DNA from: JBCDIQ01 sp039024295
GTDB lineage: Bacteria; Bacteroidota; Bacteroidia; J057
DNA length: 27,293 nucleotides
NCBI GenBank assembly: GCA_039024295.1
Contig: JBCDIQ010000026.1
Location: 1 to 27,293, forward strand
Direction: 5' to 3'
Below the pieces are notes generated by a model. That model was not told where the DNA came from. It worked only from the letters and a program-made list of their open reading frames with translations, and did no database searches. The position numbers were made by a program, and so were the translations under genes. Below, piece after piece: positions 14,853-23,266 of this stretch (positions are counted from its first letter, which is position 1; each line of letters starts with the position of its first letter).

Positions 14853-15119
14853 CATGGTGTGCATTGAATTTGTGCATATTTTTGGCGTAAGATATCGCTC
14901 CCATGAAGCTTTTTTCCCCGAGGGAATTTGACCCTAAAAAGGTGTTACCCCACCGAGGGGGGGTAAGCATAAGCCGAAGGACCCATGCGCTCTGGAGGAG
15001 CGCAACCTCTGTAGCAAGTTTTATCCAAGAAAACCAAGCCCCAACGGGGCGAAACCTACAGAGTAATTGGAGCAGTCAAAAACCGAATTTTTGTTTACAA
15101 TGCACATTACCCCACCATG
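14853..15119. repeat. REP/MITE-like hairpin-rich element bounded by imperfect inverted repeats
   Basis: The left end CATGGTG-TGCATTG (14853-14866) is complementary to the right end CAATGCA-N8-CACCATG (15098-15119), differing only by an 8-bp insertion in the right arm. Inside are several perfect short hairpins: TTCCC-CGA-GGGAA (14914-14926), TTACCCC-N8-GGGGTAA (14945-14966), TGCGCTC-TGGAG-GAGCGCA (14986-15004) and GCCCC-AAC-GGGGC (15038-15050). The last is enclosed by an 8-bp pair CTCTGTAG/CTACAGAG (15007-15014 and 15056-15063). The region between ruvB and smc (14600-15132) holds no credible gene; a 77-codon frame here is made of the hairpin sequence. Confidence 0.65.
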
Positions 15120-15132
15120 ATTTGAACACAGC

Positions 15133-18100
15133 CTAATTCAAATTCAACGCCTCCAAAGCCACCGGTACCGCACGGGAAATACCCCGCTCTTCCATCGTAA
15201 TACCGTAAATCACGTTGGTGGCGTTCATCGTGCGTTTATTGTGCGTCACAATGATGAACTGAGATTGAGTGGAAAACTCCTTGATGATGTTGTTAAATTT
15301 ATCAATGTTGGCATCATCCAATGGGGCATCTACTTCGTCAAAAATGCAGAAAGGGGCTGGTTTGATGAGGTAAATGGCGAATAGCAAGGCCACGGCCGTG
15401 AGGGTCTTTTCCCCACCGGAAAGCTGGGAAATGGAGAGCGGGCGCTTGCCCTTTGGTCGGGCAATGATGCCGATGTCAGACTCCAGCGGATTCTCCGGAT
15501 CGCGCAGGATGAGGTCACTGGTATCATCTTCGGTAAAGAGGCTACGGAATACGCGTTTGAAGTTCTCACGCACCTCGGTGAAGGTCTCGAGAAACTTGGC
15601 CTTGGCTGTTTCGTCAATTTCTGCGATGGTGCCCAACAGGCTTTCCTTCGCTTGCAGCAAATCCTCTTTCTGCCCATTGATGAAATCGTACCGCTCCTTC
15701 ATTTCCTCGTACGCCTCTACTGCCATGGGGTTGATTTCCCCGAAGGTCTGCACCCGTTGGCGAAGCTTCATCAACTTCTCTTCCAACGATTCCAGGTCCA
15801 GAGGCTTTCCTTTCTCTTCAAACAGCTGAACTTCACTCAATTGTTCTACATCTACCTGAAACTCAACTGACATGCGTTCTGTAAGAGAAGCCATGGCCAG
15901 CTTAATTTCTGTGCTGCGCTCTTTTAGCTGGTCACGTTGCTCAGCAAGCTGTTCCCGCCTCTTACGGATGCCTGAAGAGGCGTCCTCCACCTGTGAAATG
16001 CTATTCTTGGCATTGGCCACCAGCTGCTCGAACCGCTCAGTGCGCTCCTCCATCTCCTTTTTCTGGTCATAGAGTCGGATGATGGCTTCATCGTCCTGGG
16101 TATTGCTGCTAACCAGCTCTTCTATATCCTGGCGGACCTGCTCACTGTCGAGAACCAATTGGTCTTGATTGGCCTGATTGCGTGTGAGTTGCTCTTCCCG
16201 TTGCTGAAGGTCTTTTTGCAGGTTATCCCGCTGGTTTTCCAAATGGATCAGTTTGATATGGGCCTGGTTATACGCCTGGGTACGCAGGCTAAGCCCTTCG
16301 TTCTCTTCCTGACTTTGTTGCCGCTTTACCGCAAGGCGGGAGGTGAGTTGCTGAAGCTCTTCCTGCTTAATCCTCATGTCGGGCATAATATGCTCCAAAG
16401 AGGTGCGGAGTTCGTCCACTTGGCCCAACAACTCCTCGCTGCGCTGTCCTACCCGGCTGATGAATTCCCGGTGTTCCTTTTCGCGCGTTTGCAAGACGGA
16501 GAAGTCTTTTTGACGTTCGACCAGTTTACGATCCAGGGGAACAATTTCTTTGTTGTAATTCACCTGCTTCAGCTGTCCGAGGCGTTCGGTGGCCTTTTCC
16601 AGGAGCAGTTTTTCTTCGGCCAGTTCCCGGTTGAGCTTTTTGAGTTCTTTTGAAAGCTTTTCCAGGTTTTTGGCACGTCCCAATCGCTTCCCTTCAAACA
16701 GCCCCAACGAACCTCCACTCATGATGAACTTGCGCCGCGACAGGTTGCCTTTTCGGGTAAGGAAAATAGCCCCATCTGGTACGTCCTCTGGAATTTCCTG
16801 CTCATTTTCTACCACATAAACCCCATCCAGCAGAAAAGAGGCTAGACGCTTGTATTCTGGAGCAACATCTAAAATATCCAATGCAGGTTTTGCCTGGGTG
16901 AAAATCAGCGGATTTTGAGGTTGGTAGTCCTCCAGTTCTTCCAGGATGAAGAAGTTGGCCCGGCCTTTTGTGGCCTTGGCGAGCATGTGGACCGACAATA
17001 GGGCATCCTTACGAGTCGGCACGACATAATAACTCAAATAAGGCTCCAGGTAATTTTCAAACGCACTTTTATACGGCTCTTCTACCCCAAAAACGTCGGA
17101 TACCAGCGGAGCATCCTTGATCCATTTGGCATTCTTGCGTAGGAATTTCACACTTTCCGGAAAGCCCTCCAGGTTCTCTACGAGGTCTTTGGTCAGGTTA
17201 TATTCATTCTGCTTCGCATCCAGGATACGATTGGCTTTGTACACCCGATCCTTGCGCTCATTCACCTCTTTCTCGGTCCGTTCGAGGTCTTCCTGGTGAA
17301 GCTCCTGACGCTTATTCAGCTCCGCCAACTGGCGTTCGATTGCTTGAATTTCTCCTTCCAGTTGCTGAAATTTTTCCGAAAACGCATCCATATCCCCTTC
17401 TCGCTGAGAGCGGTCTGCTTCGGTGCGCTGGAGCTCACCTTCTAGTCCTTTGATCTGTACGCCCTTGATCTCCATGTCCTGGCGCAGCTGCTGAACTTCC
17501 TGCTCTAATTCTCGTTGTTCGCGCCCGAGTTCATCTGTTTCTTCCTGCTGCGCCTGGACCTGCTGCCGAAGGGCATCCAGCTCGGCTTTTAGCCCTGCTT
17601 CTTCTGTGGTCTGTACCTGCAGCTCTTCCAACAACTGTCGCTGGCTGCCTTGCAATTCCTCGATTCGGGTATTGCCACGGACCTCCTGCTCCCGCTCTTG
17701 TTTAAGCTGATTGGTGATCGCAGTTTCTCGTTGTTGAAGGTACTTCAGGCGTTCATTCTTGATAGACTTTTCCGTTTCTACTGACCGAATTTTTCCCAAA
17801 TGGCGATTTAACTGAAACTGCGCCTCTGACAAGTTTTTCTCTTCGTCTAGCAACAGCTTGCGGAGTTCCTGAATTCGGGACTCCCGCTTGGCCATCTCGG
17901 TTTGGGTGGCGGTGAGTTGGTCCTGTAGGTGGCGGTCATCCCGTTCCAATTGCTCGCGCTGGGAGCGGATATCTTTCATTTTTAGGAAAGCAAACTGGGA
18001 GCTTACCTGTTTATAGGATTCCTTCAGCTCAAAATATCGCTGGGTACGCCGGGCTTGCTTCTCGAGTGATTTGAGGTTTTTCTCAATTTCAAAGAGCAAA

Positions 18101-18678
18101 TCCTCGACCCGCTCCAGGTCGTCATCGGTGTCTTTCAGGCGCTTGAGGGTCTGTTTTTTTCTAAGCTTGTATTTGGAGATGCCGGCTGCCTCCTCGAAAA
18201 ATTTCCGACGTTCGTTGTCTTTGTTGGTCAAGATCTGGTCCACCATTTTTAGCTCGATGATGGCATAGGAATCTGAGCTGATGCCTGTGTCCATGAACAG
18301 GCTGGTGATGTCCTTCAGTCTGCAGGTAACACCATTGAGCTGGTATTCACTGTCTCCACTCCGGTAAAGCCGGCGGGTAATTTTTACGCTGCTGTATTCG
18401 GTCGGGAGGACATTTTTGGTGTTGTCAAAGGTCAGGGAAACCTCCGCAAAATTAGACTTCCGCTTCAGTTTGGTGCCATTGAAAATGACACTTTCCATTT
18501 TGTCTGACCGCAAGTTCTTCGTCTTCTGCTCCCCCAGTGCCCATCGAATGGCATCCACCACATTTGACTTGCCGCACCCATTTGGCCCCACAATGCCGGT
18601 GATGCCTTGGTCAAATACGAGTTTTTCCCGGTTTGCAAAGCTCTTGAAGCCAAATATTTCTAAACTCTTGAGTTCCAT
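15133..18678 (-). CDS. smc: Chromosome segregation ATPase SMC
   Basis: The protein has 1181 residues, the usual length for bacterial SMC. The N-terminal ATPase half has Walker A GPNGCGKSNVVDAIRWALGE (31 onward). Two long coiled-coil arms (about 170-510 and 670-1000, rich in Glu, Gln, Arg and Leu) flank a hinge domain (about 515-640: FPESVKFL, DAPLVSDVFGVE). The C-terminal half has the ABC signature LSGGEKTLTAVALLFAIYL and Walker B CIFDEVDAPLDDANIDKF. SMC dimers with ScpA/ScpB extrude and organise chromosomal DNA; neither partner gene is nearby. The start ATG at 18678 is followed directly by the conserved MELKSLEIFGFKSFA. It is divergent from the small membrane protein at 18786. Confidence 0.97.
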   Translation of the reverse strand: MELKSLEIFGFKSFANREKLVFDQGITGIVGPNGCGKSNVVDAIRWALGEQKTKNLRSDKMESVIFNGTKLKRKSNFAEVSLTFDNTKNVLPTEYSSVKITRRLYRSGDSEYQLNGVTCRLKDITSLFMDTGISSDSYAIIELKMVDQILTNKDNERRKFFEEAAGISKYKLRKKQTLKRLKDTDDDLERVEDLLFEIEKNLKSLEKQARRTQRYFELKESYKQVSSQFAFLKMKDIRSQREQLERDDRHLQDQLTATQTEMAKRESRIQELRKLLLDEEKNLSEAQFQLNRHLGKIRSVETEKSIKNERLKYLQQRETAITNQLKQEREQEVRGNTRIEELQGSQRQLLEELQVQTTEEAGLKAELDALRQQVQAQQEETDELGREQRELEQEVQQLRQDMEIKGVQIKGLEGELQRTEADRSQREGDMDAFSEKFQQLEGEIQAIERQLAELNKRQELHQEDLERTEKEVNERKDRVYKANRILDAKQNEYNLTKDLVENLEGFPESVKFLRKNAKWIKDAPLVSDVFGVEEPYKSAFENYLEPYLSYYVVPTRKDALLSVHMLAKATKGRANFFILEELEDYQPQNPLIFTQAKPALDILDVAPEYKRLASFLLDGVYVVENEQEIPEDVPDGAIFLTRKGNLSRRKFIMSGGSLGLFEGKRLGRAKNLEKLSKELKKLNRELAEEKLLLEKATERLGQLKQVNYNKEIVPLDRKLVERQKDFSVLQTREKEHREFISRVGQRSEELLGQVDELRTSLEHIMPDMRIKQEELQQLTSRLAVKRQQSQEENEGLSLRTQAYNQAHIKLIHLENQRDNLQKDLQQREEQLTRNQANQDQLVLDSEQVRQDIEELVSSNTQDDEAIIRLYDQKKEMEERTERFEQLVANAKNSISQVEDASSGIRKRREQLAEQRDQLKERSTEIKLAMASLTERMSVEFQVDVEQLSEVQLFEEKGKPLDLESLEEKLMKLRQRVQTFGEINPMAVEAYEEMKERYDFINGQKEDLLQAKESLLGTIAEIDETAKAKFLETFTEVRENFKRVFRSLFTEDDTSDLILRDPENPLESDIGIIARPKGKRPLSISQLSGGEKTLTAVALLFAIYLIKPAPFCIFDEVDAPLDDANIDKFNNIIKEFSTQSQFIIVTHNKRTMNATNVIYGITMEERGISRAVPVALEALNLN

Positions 18679-18785
18679 ATCGTCTCGATTCAGTGAAAAA
18701 GAACGTTGCTACGCGTATTCAGAGGTGCTTTTCAATACTTTTTCACAATTGTGTTTATCTTGTTAGGCAATAGCAAACCATTTCT

Positions 18786-19118
18786 ATGAGTTTTTGGATT
18801 CCATTTTCCATCCTGGTAGGCAGCATTGCCGCGTTAGTGTACATCAGTCTCAGGCGAATTGCGGGCAAAGAAAACAAAAATCCAGGTAACAACCTGATCT
18901 ATCCAGGCAGGGTTCAGACCCTGAATGTCTATCGGCCTATTCCCAAGACCATTCAGGAAGAAATTGCTGCTAAGGACAAGGAGGAGCCAGAGGATGCCAA
19001 AACCACAGATAAGAAAAGGTTTAAAAAATCAAGAAGGCACTCTTACTTAATCCGTGACAAGGAAGATTTACTACGGGGAATCGTCCTGGACGAATTGCTG
19101 GAACGAAAATATTTTTAA
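18786..19118 (+). CDS. Small single-pass membrane protein of unknown function
   Basis: The protein has 110 residues. One N-terminal helix (about residues 2-22, FWIPFSILVGSIAALVYISL) is followed by a strongly charged Lys/Glu-rich cytoplasmic-type tail (EEIAAKDKEEPEDAKTTDKK) and an ending LLRGIVLDELLERKYF. No family is recognised. It is divergent from smc (107 bp between the starts) and convergent with the membrane protein gene at 19174-20643. A degenerate TATCTTG lies near 18757-18763 upstream. The good start, hydrophobic helix and coherent charged tail support a real gene. Confidence 0.6.
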   Translation: MSFWIPFSILVGSIAALVYISLRRIAGKENKNPGNNLIYPGRVQTLNVYRPIPKTIQEEIAAKDKEEPEDAKTTDKKRFKKSRRHSYLIRDKEDLLRGIVLDELLERKYF

Positions 19119-19173
19119 TCTGCCTAAGGCTCTCCACAAAGTTTCCACAAATAGAGAACAGTGCTGGCATCAT

Positions 19174-20643
19174 TTACGGTCGAATTCCTGTATAGCTTTC
19201 TTTCAAAAATCTGGCATAGGTGGGGTCTGGTTGAAGATATGTCCCTGTTTTTAGCTTAAAATAGCGTTCAGGCAGCTTATTCCCTGGAAAAACGTCCGGC
19301 ACCCAAGGAACCGAAATGTACCCTTGTTCATCTTTAAGAATAAAGTCAATGTTTTCCCCATTGTGGTAAAATACCGTGGCCGCGTGCTCCGGTCCTTCGA
19401 GCGAGGTGTACAACAGGGTTTCCAGGGAACTGGTCCAGTGGAGCCACAACAGGTCCAAGGGGAAGGCATCTCCAGGCAAAAGGAGCTTGCGGTGGCCATC
19501 ATCCAGGTAATGGGCTTCCAGTTTGTCGTAATAGGCCAGCCTTTCTCGAAAGAAGTTCCCCTTCTCAATGATTCTTGCCGTGCCATCTCCAATTAAGATC
19601 AAACAAAACAGGACCGTCCATTTCCAATTTTTTTGAAAAAAATGGTAAAACATGGGGAGCAGGGCGAATATGGGCAGAAACATATAGTAGCCCTCTTGCA
19701 TATTGATGGAAGCACCTTTGTAATATACCCCAGTAATCATCAAACTGTACCCTGCCCCCATCAGCAATAGGTAGGCAAGTTCCATCCATTTTTTCTTGAA
19801 AAACAGGTAGGCTCCCACACAAAACGTCAGGAGTAACAACAAAGGGGCATCATGTATCAAAAAGTGCTTATAGAAGTCTACTGAAGGGAAGGTTAGCCAG
19901 TTTTTCCATTGTCCGAATGCTTCTATCAGAAGGTTAATTTTGTTGTTTTCGTAATCATCAAACGTGAAGTAGTATTTTTTCACCCCAAACATGAGAAGGG
20001 GAATACTTGCCTGTATCCAAGCTTCTGGATCGGTCCATCGTGAGCGTACCACAATGTCTCCCCCAATTATGATACATAGGGGAATAATTGCGATGGGGTT
20101 GCCAAGGCTGACGGCAGCAACAATGGCAAAAGGAATGAGGATTTTCCACAGCCAATTCCGATTCAGCAGGTCCTTTGGACGAGTAATCCACGCAAAAAAT
20201 AACCCTAAAAAGGTGGCAGAAATATGGAGTTCCGAAACGCCCATGTAATACTTATTTCTAACCGCCATACACATCAGGAGCATCATAAATGCACCTGCCT
20301 TGGGATTACGCAGGCCATATACCGCAATCAGCCATAAGACATAATGAACCAGAATTAATCCCACCGAATAGAGGATGATAATGGTCTTCAACGAAGCACC
20401 GGCCTTTATTCCTAACAAGGGCAACGGCATTGCCAGCCAGTTAACATAGCGTTGGTGCTCTGAGATAAACCCTTCCTCCAGCAGCATTCTCATGGTGTAG
20501 AAAGCCGCATCAAAGGTGAGCATTCGTTCCTTGTACAGGAGGGTAGCCATCACCAACATTCCCCCAAAGAATACATGGCCCAGAATGATCAATGACTGAT
20601 CGTTTGAACCAAATAGGTTAGACCTGGTGTTGAGTTCAGGCAT
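19174..20643 (-). CDS. Multi-pass membrane protein, possible GT-C-like glycosyltransferase
   Basis: The protein has 489 residues and about ten hydrophobic segments between residues 17 and 360, followed by a soluble C-terminal domain of about 120 residues. The first loop (YKERMLTFDAAFYTMRMLLEEGF) carries an Asp after helix one, and helix two follows, which resembles the layout of GT-C glycosyltransferases of the PMT/GT39 class. I see no diagnostic motif, so this stays a structural guess. The C-terminal part (LLPGDAFPLDLLWLHW, AATVFYHNGENIDF) could face the periplasm. The start is 14 bp after the pseudouridine synthase stop, so it is the third gene of the leftward tdo run. Confidence 0.65.
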   Translation of the reverse strand: MPELNTRSNLFGSNDQSLIILGHVFFGGMLVMATLLYKERMLTFDAAFYTMRMLLEEGFISEHQRYVNWLAMPLPLLGIKAGASLKTIIILYSVGLILVHYVLWLIAVYGLRNPKAGAFMMLLMCMAVRNKYYMGVSELHISATFLGLFFAWITRPKDLLNRNWLWKILIPFAIVAAVSLGNPIAIIPLCIIIGGDIVVRSRWTDPEAWIQASIPLLMFGVKKYYFTFDDYENNKINLLIEAFGQWKNWLTFPSVDFYKHFLIHDAPLLLLLTFCVGAYLFFKKKWMELAYLLLMGAGYSLMITGVYYKGASINMQEGYYMFLPIFALLPMFYHFFQKNWKWTVLFCLILIGDGTARIIEKGNFFRERLAYYDKLEAHYLDDGHRKLLLPGDAFPLDLLWLHWTSSLETLLYTSLEGPEHAATVFYHNGENIDFILKDEQGYISVPWVPDVFPGNKLPERYFKLKTGTYLQPDPTYARFLKESYTGIRP

Positions 20644-20657
20644 GGGCGGTTGAGTCC

Positions 20658-21521
20658 TTACAGCATTTTTAAGTAGCTCACTTCCTTATCGGTAAGCTCC
20701 CGCCAACGACCCCGAGGCAGGTTCTTCTTGGTGAGGTGTGCTATCATCACCCGATCAAGTGCCTCCACCTGATAACCAAGTGCCTCAAACATGCGCCTCA
20801 CAATGCGGTTTCGGCCGATATGAAGCTGAATGCCTACCTCATTGGGGCCTTTGTCTTGGACATAGCTAATGGCGTCTGCTTTCGCCAGACCGTCCTCCAG
20901 GGTGATGCCCTGCGCAAGTTCGCGAAGGTGTTCCTCGGAAACAGCTTTATTAAGGCGGACGTGGTACAGCTTTTTTACTTCATGAGACGGATGGGTAAGA
21001 CGCTTTGCCAACTGGCCGTCATTGGTCAGCACCAAAAGTCCGGTCGTATTTCGGTCCAAACGCCCTACTGGGTACACCCGTTGGTTGGTGATCCGTTGGA
21101 TGGCTTCCATAACAGTGGGCCGACCTTTTGGATCGTGGAGGGTGGTCAGGGTGTTCTTGGGTTTGTTGTAGAGAAAATACACGAGCTTTTCAGCACGAAG
21201 CACCTTTCCTTGATACTCCACCTGGTCCTGTCCTGGAACTACTTTGGCTCCTAGCTGGGTTACCACTTTGCCATTTACCTTTATGTGGCCAGCGGAAATC
21301 AACTCGTCCGCCTCCCGGCGGGCGCAGACACCGGCCCGTGCGATATACCTGTTGAGGCGAATCGGTTCAGGACCTCTCCTGCCAGAAGTTGGTACAGGCT
21401 TTCGCTCCATTTTTCTGGCAAGCGAAAGGGAAGCTTTCTGCCGGTTTTTTCGCCCCTGCTTTTTGTAGTTGCTTTTTAAATCCTTCCAAAAAGGATCTTT
21501 TTCGTTCTTTTTGCCTCTCAT
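20658..21521 (-). CDS. RsuA/RluB-family pseudouridine synthase
   Basis: The protein has 287 residues. A basic, low-complexity N-terminal tail (1-50) precedes an S4 RNA-binding domain (54-100: IRLNRYIARAGVCARREADELI, GHIKVNGKVV). The catalytic domain follows, with the RsuA/RluB/E/F signature PVGRLDRNTTGLLVLTNDG around the catalytic Asp 156, and further LYHVRLNK and GRNRIVRRMFEALGY. The family isomerises uridine to pseudouridine in rRNA; RluB-type (23S helix 80) or RsuA-type (16S) cannot be separated by eye, though the tail and length fit the RluB group. It lies 35 bp after the tdo stop and 14 bp before the membrane protein. Confidence 0.92.
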   Translation of the reverse strand: MRGKKNEKDPFWKDLKSNYKKQGRKNRQKASLSLARKMERKPVPTSGRRGPEPIRLNRYIARAGVCARREADELISAGHIKVNGKVVTQLGAKVVPGQDQVEYQGKVLRAEKLVYFLYNKPKNTLTTLHDPKGRPTVMEAIQRITNQRVYPVGRLDRNTTGLLVLTNDGQLAKRLTHPSHEVKKLYHVRLNKAVSEEHLRELAQGITLEDGLAKADAISYVQDKGPNEVGIQLHIGRNRIVRRMFEALGYQVEALDRVMIAHLTKKNLPRGRWRELTDKEVSYLKML

Positions 21522-21556
21522 TCGGCTGGTTCTCTTGGTTCGGTGATAAAAGGGTG

Positions 21557-22591
21557 TTAGGCCTTGGCCTCTTCTTTAGTAGGTGCAGCGATGATCTCGG
21601 GGGTTACTTTGCGCCAGTTGTCTTCAATTTGTTCCTTGAAAACCTGGAGTACCCAGCTTTTGCCCCATTCCTTTTGGTCCTGTTCTGACCACAGTTGTGG
21701 GAAAAACTGTACCCGTTGGAATTTTGGGGGAAGGTATTTTTGCCAGTTGGTGCCGCCCGTGGCTGCGATGACTTCCTCATCACGATTCAGGTAGCGTACC
21801 GCACTTTTGTAGTGGCTCAAAGGCCAGAATACATTTGCTTGCAGGTCTAGTTCCCGCATCAAGGACCGAAGGTGCTCATCTTGCTGATCAGCTTCAGGCA
21901 GGCGCATAAATTGTCGTCTCAGGTTACGGCTGCGATGATGCGCCGCAAGCTCGAGCAAATCCTGGTTATATTTCTCCTCGAACATGCGAAGGGTAAGCGT
22001 TTTTTTGCCGCTCTTCAATTCGATGTTTCCATATTTCCAATAAATGTGCTCAAACATTTCCGATAGAGGGGATTCGTCATCGTAAACGCCCCTTACAGGC
22101 GCACTTACCAGGAGCAACAAATCGGTACACATCAGCTCAATGCTGCGAAACTGAACAGACTGAAACCCACTCGCTGGCAGCAGGGCCATGCGAAATTTTA
22201 AAAATTCCTTCCGGTCCATTCCCTCTGCCATTACCTCAAAGCTCTGTACCAAAATTCGGTAATAGCTGACCATTCGCTCTACCCTGCGACGCCACTCTGG
22301 CAGCGGAGCCACCTCTGGCTTGCATAGGTGCTCTAGTTCGAGCAGAATGAGCTTGAAATACAACTCGGTCACCTGATGATACACAATGAAAATTTCCTCA
22401 TCCGGAAACTCTGTACGGGGCTTTTGTAAACTTAATAAGGTATCCAGCTCCAGGTAGTCCCAATACGTAAGGTAACGGGAATACAGTAGCCCGTCGAGAT
22501 AGGACAACATATCCTGGCCCATCGCTTCATACTTCTGCTCAAGTTTGTCTAATCTTTTGATCAGCTCGGGGCGTATTTCCTTGTGGCTCAT
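21557..22591 (-). CDS. Tryptophan 2,3-dioxygenase family protein
   Basis: The frame opens at 22720, but the ATG at 22591 (MSHKEIRPEL) gives the natural 344-residue length, and a TATATTTG box lies at 22603-22596 in the would-be extension. This haem enzyme opens the tryptophan ring to N-formylkynurenine, the first step of the kynurenine route. Visible: FIVYHQVTELYFKLILLELEH (distal His 72), FLKFRMALLPASGFQSVQFRSIE (substrate Arg 134), WPLSHYKSAVRYL (probable haem ligand His 260) and ATGGTNWQKYL (277 onward). The gap from haem His to the TGG motif is 4 residues longer than in the classical enzyme, as I recall for Bacteroidota homologues. No other kynurenine gene is in the window. Confidence 0.9.
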   Translation of the reverse strand: MSHKEIRPELIKRLDKLEQKYEAMGQDMLSYLDGLLYSRYLTYWDYLELDTLLSLQKPRTEFPDEEIFIVYHQVTELYFKLILLELEHLCKPEVAPLPEWRRRVERMVSYYRILVQSFEVMAEGMDRKEFLKFRMALLPASGFQSVQFRSIELMCTDLLLLVSAPVRGVYDDESPLSEMFEHIYWKYGNIELKSGKKTLTLRMFEEKYNQDLLELAAHHRSRNLRRQFMRLPEADQQDEHLRSLMRELDLQANVFWPLSHYKSAVRYLNRDEEVIAATGGTNWQKYLPPKFQRVQFFPQLWSEQDQKEWGKSWVLQVFKEQIEDNWRKVTPEIIAAPTKEEAKA

Positions 22592-22595
22592 GGGC

Positions 22596-22603
22596 CAAAT
22601 ATA
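22596..22603 (-). promoter_or_regulatory. -7 promoter box TATATTTG for the tryptophan dioxygenase gene
   Basis: This is an exact TAnnTTTG on the minus strand, 4 bp before the ATG at 22591. The spacing leaves almost no 5' leader, so a leaderless message is likely. It supports the ATG at 22591 over the longer frame from 22720. Confidence 0.5.
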
Positions 22604-22622
22604 CGAATTGCCTTTCTTTTCA

Positions 22623-22630
22623 TAACTTTG
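22623..22630 (+). promoter_or_regulatory. -7 promoter box TAACTTTG for the nfu-lipB operon
   Basis: This is an exact TAnnTTTG on the plus strand, 63 bp before the nfu ATG at 22694 and back to back with the dioxygenase promoter. The two divergent boxes are 19 bp apart, so they may compete for RNA polymerase. The -33 element is unclear. Confidence 0.4.
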
Positions 22631-22693
22631 TGTCGCTAAATCAGTCTTTATATAGTAAATTAGATATACGTTAAGACAACTATTATTTGATTC

Positions 22694-23266
22694 ATGGTTA
22701 ATAACAAGCGTGCAGTCCATTTACATGTGGAGGGAGTCCCCAATCCAAATGCAATGAAAATTGTCCTGGACAATGGGATATTAGCAGATAAATCCTACGA
22801 GTACCAGAGCCTGGGGGAAACTGAAAACTCACCCTTAGCCCGAAAATTGATGATGCACCGCCACGTGGAGCGCGTCATGATCAACAGGAACTATGTGACA
22901 ATTCTCAAGAAGAAAGAAAAAAGTCCTCCCTGGAATGAAATCCTCTTCGAGTTGCGCGCAATTATCCATCAGCACCTCGAAGCTGATGAGCCTATTATGT
23001 ACATCGGCAGTGAGCCGCTTAAGCATCGTCCTTCTGATGATGTGGTGGCCGAGATGATTTTTGACTTCATGAACAAAGCCGTTCGTCCTGCAGCCCAAGA
23101 GGATGGAGGAGACATCATCTTTGAATCCTATGAGAAAGGGGTACTAACCGTTTCCATGCATGGTGCCTGCCACGGCTGTCCGTACATTCGCCAGACGATC
23201 AAGGAAGGGGTGGAAACTGCTCTGTTGTCATTTGTTCCAGAGCTTCGGGAAGTCCGGACCTTATGA
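22694..23266 (+). CDS. Nfu-family iron-sulfur carrier protein
   Basis: The protein has 190 residues with two domains. The N-terminal Nfu domain (about 8-95) contains VPNPNAMKIVLD and the RHVERVMINRNYVTILKK block. The C-terminal NifU-like domain (about 115-190) contains VRPAAQEDGGDIIF and the cluster-binding GACHGCPY (Cys 159, Cys 162). Nfu proteins bind a [4Fe-4S] cluster at a dimer interface and pass it to client enzymes. The stop overlaps the lipB start (ATGA, 23263-23266), so they are one operon. That fits known biology: Nfu repairs the sacrificed auxiliary cluster of lipoyl synthase, and LipB makes its octanoyl substrate. lipA itself is not in the window. Confidence 0.93.
   Translation: MVNNKRAVHLHVEGVPNPNAMKIVLDNGILADKSYEYQSLGETENSPLARKLMMHRHVERVMINRNYVTILKKKEKSPPWNEILFELRAIIHQHLEADEPIMYIGSEPLKHRPSDDVVAEMIFDFMNKAVRPAAQEDGGDIIFESYEKGVLTVSMHGACHGCPYIRQTIKEGVETALLSFVPELREVRTL

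Noticed and set aside
14903..15136. 77-codon open frame between ruvB and smc
   Set aside because: It is made of the hairpin repeats, has biased Arg/Ser/Pro composition, overlaps the smc stop codon and has no recognisable domain.
16159..16653. 164-codon open frame on the plus strand
   Set aside because: It is antisense to the SMC coiled coil; Leu/Phe-rich composition is what the complement of Gln/Glu/Lys-rich codons gives.
22592..22720. 43-residue N-terminal extension of the tryptophan dioxygenase
   Set aside because: The extension has no family similarity, contains the -7 promoter box and overlaps the nfu start region on the other strand.
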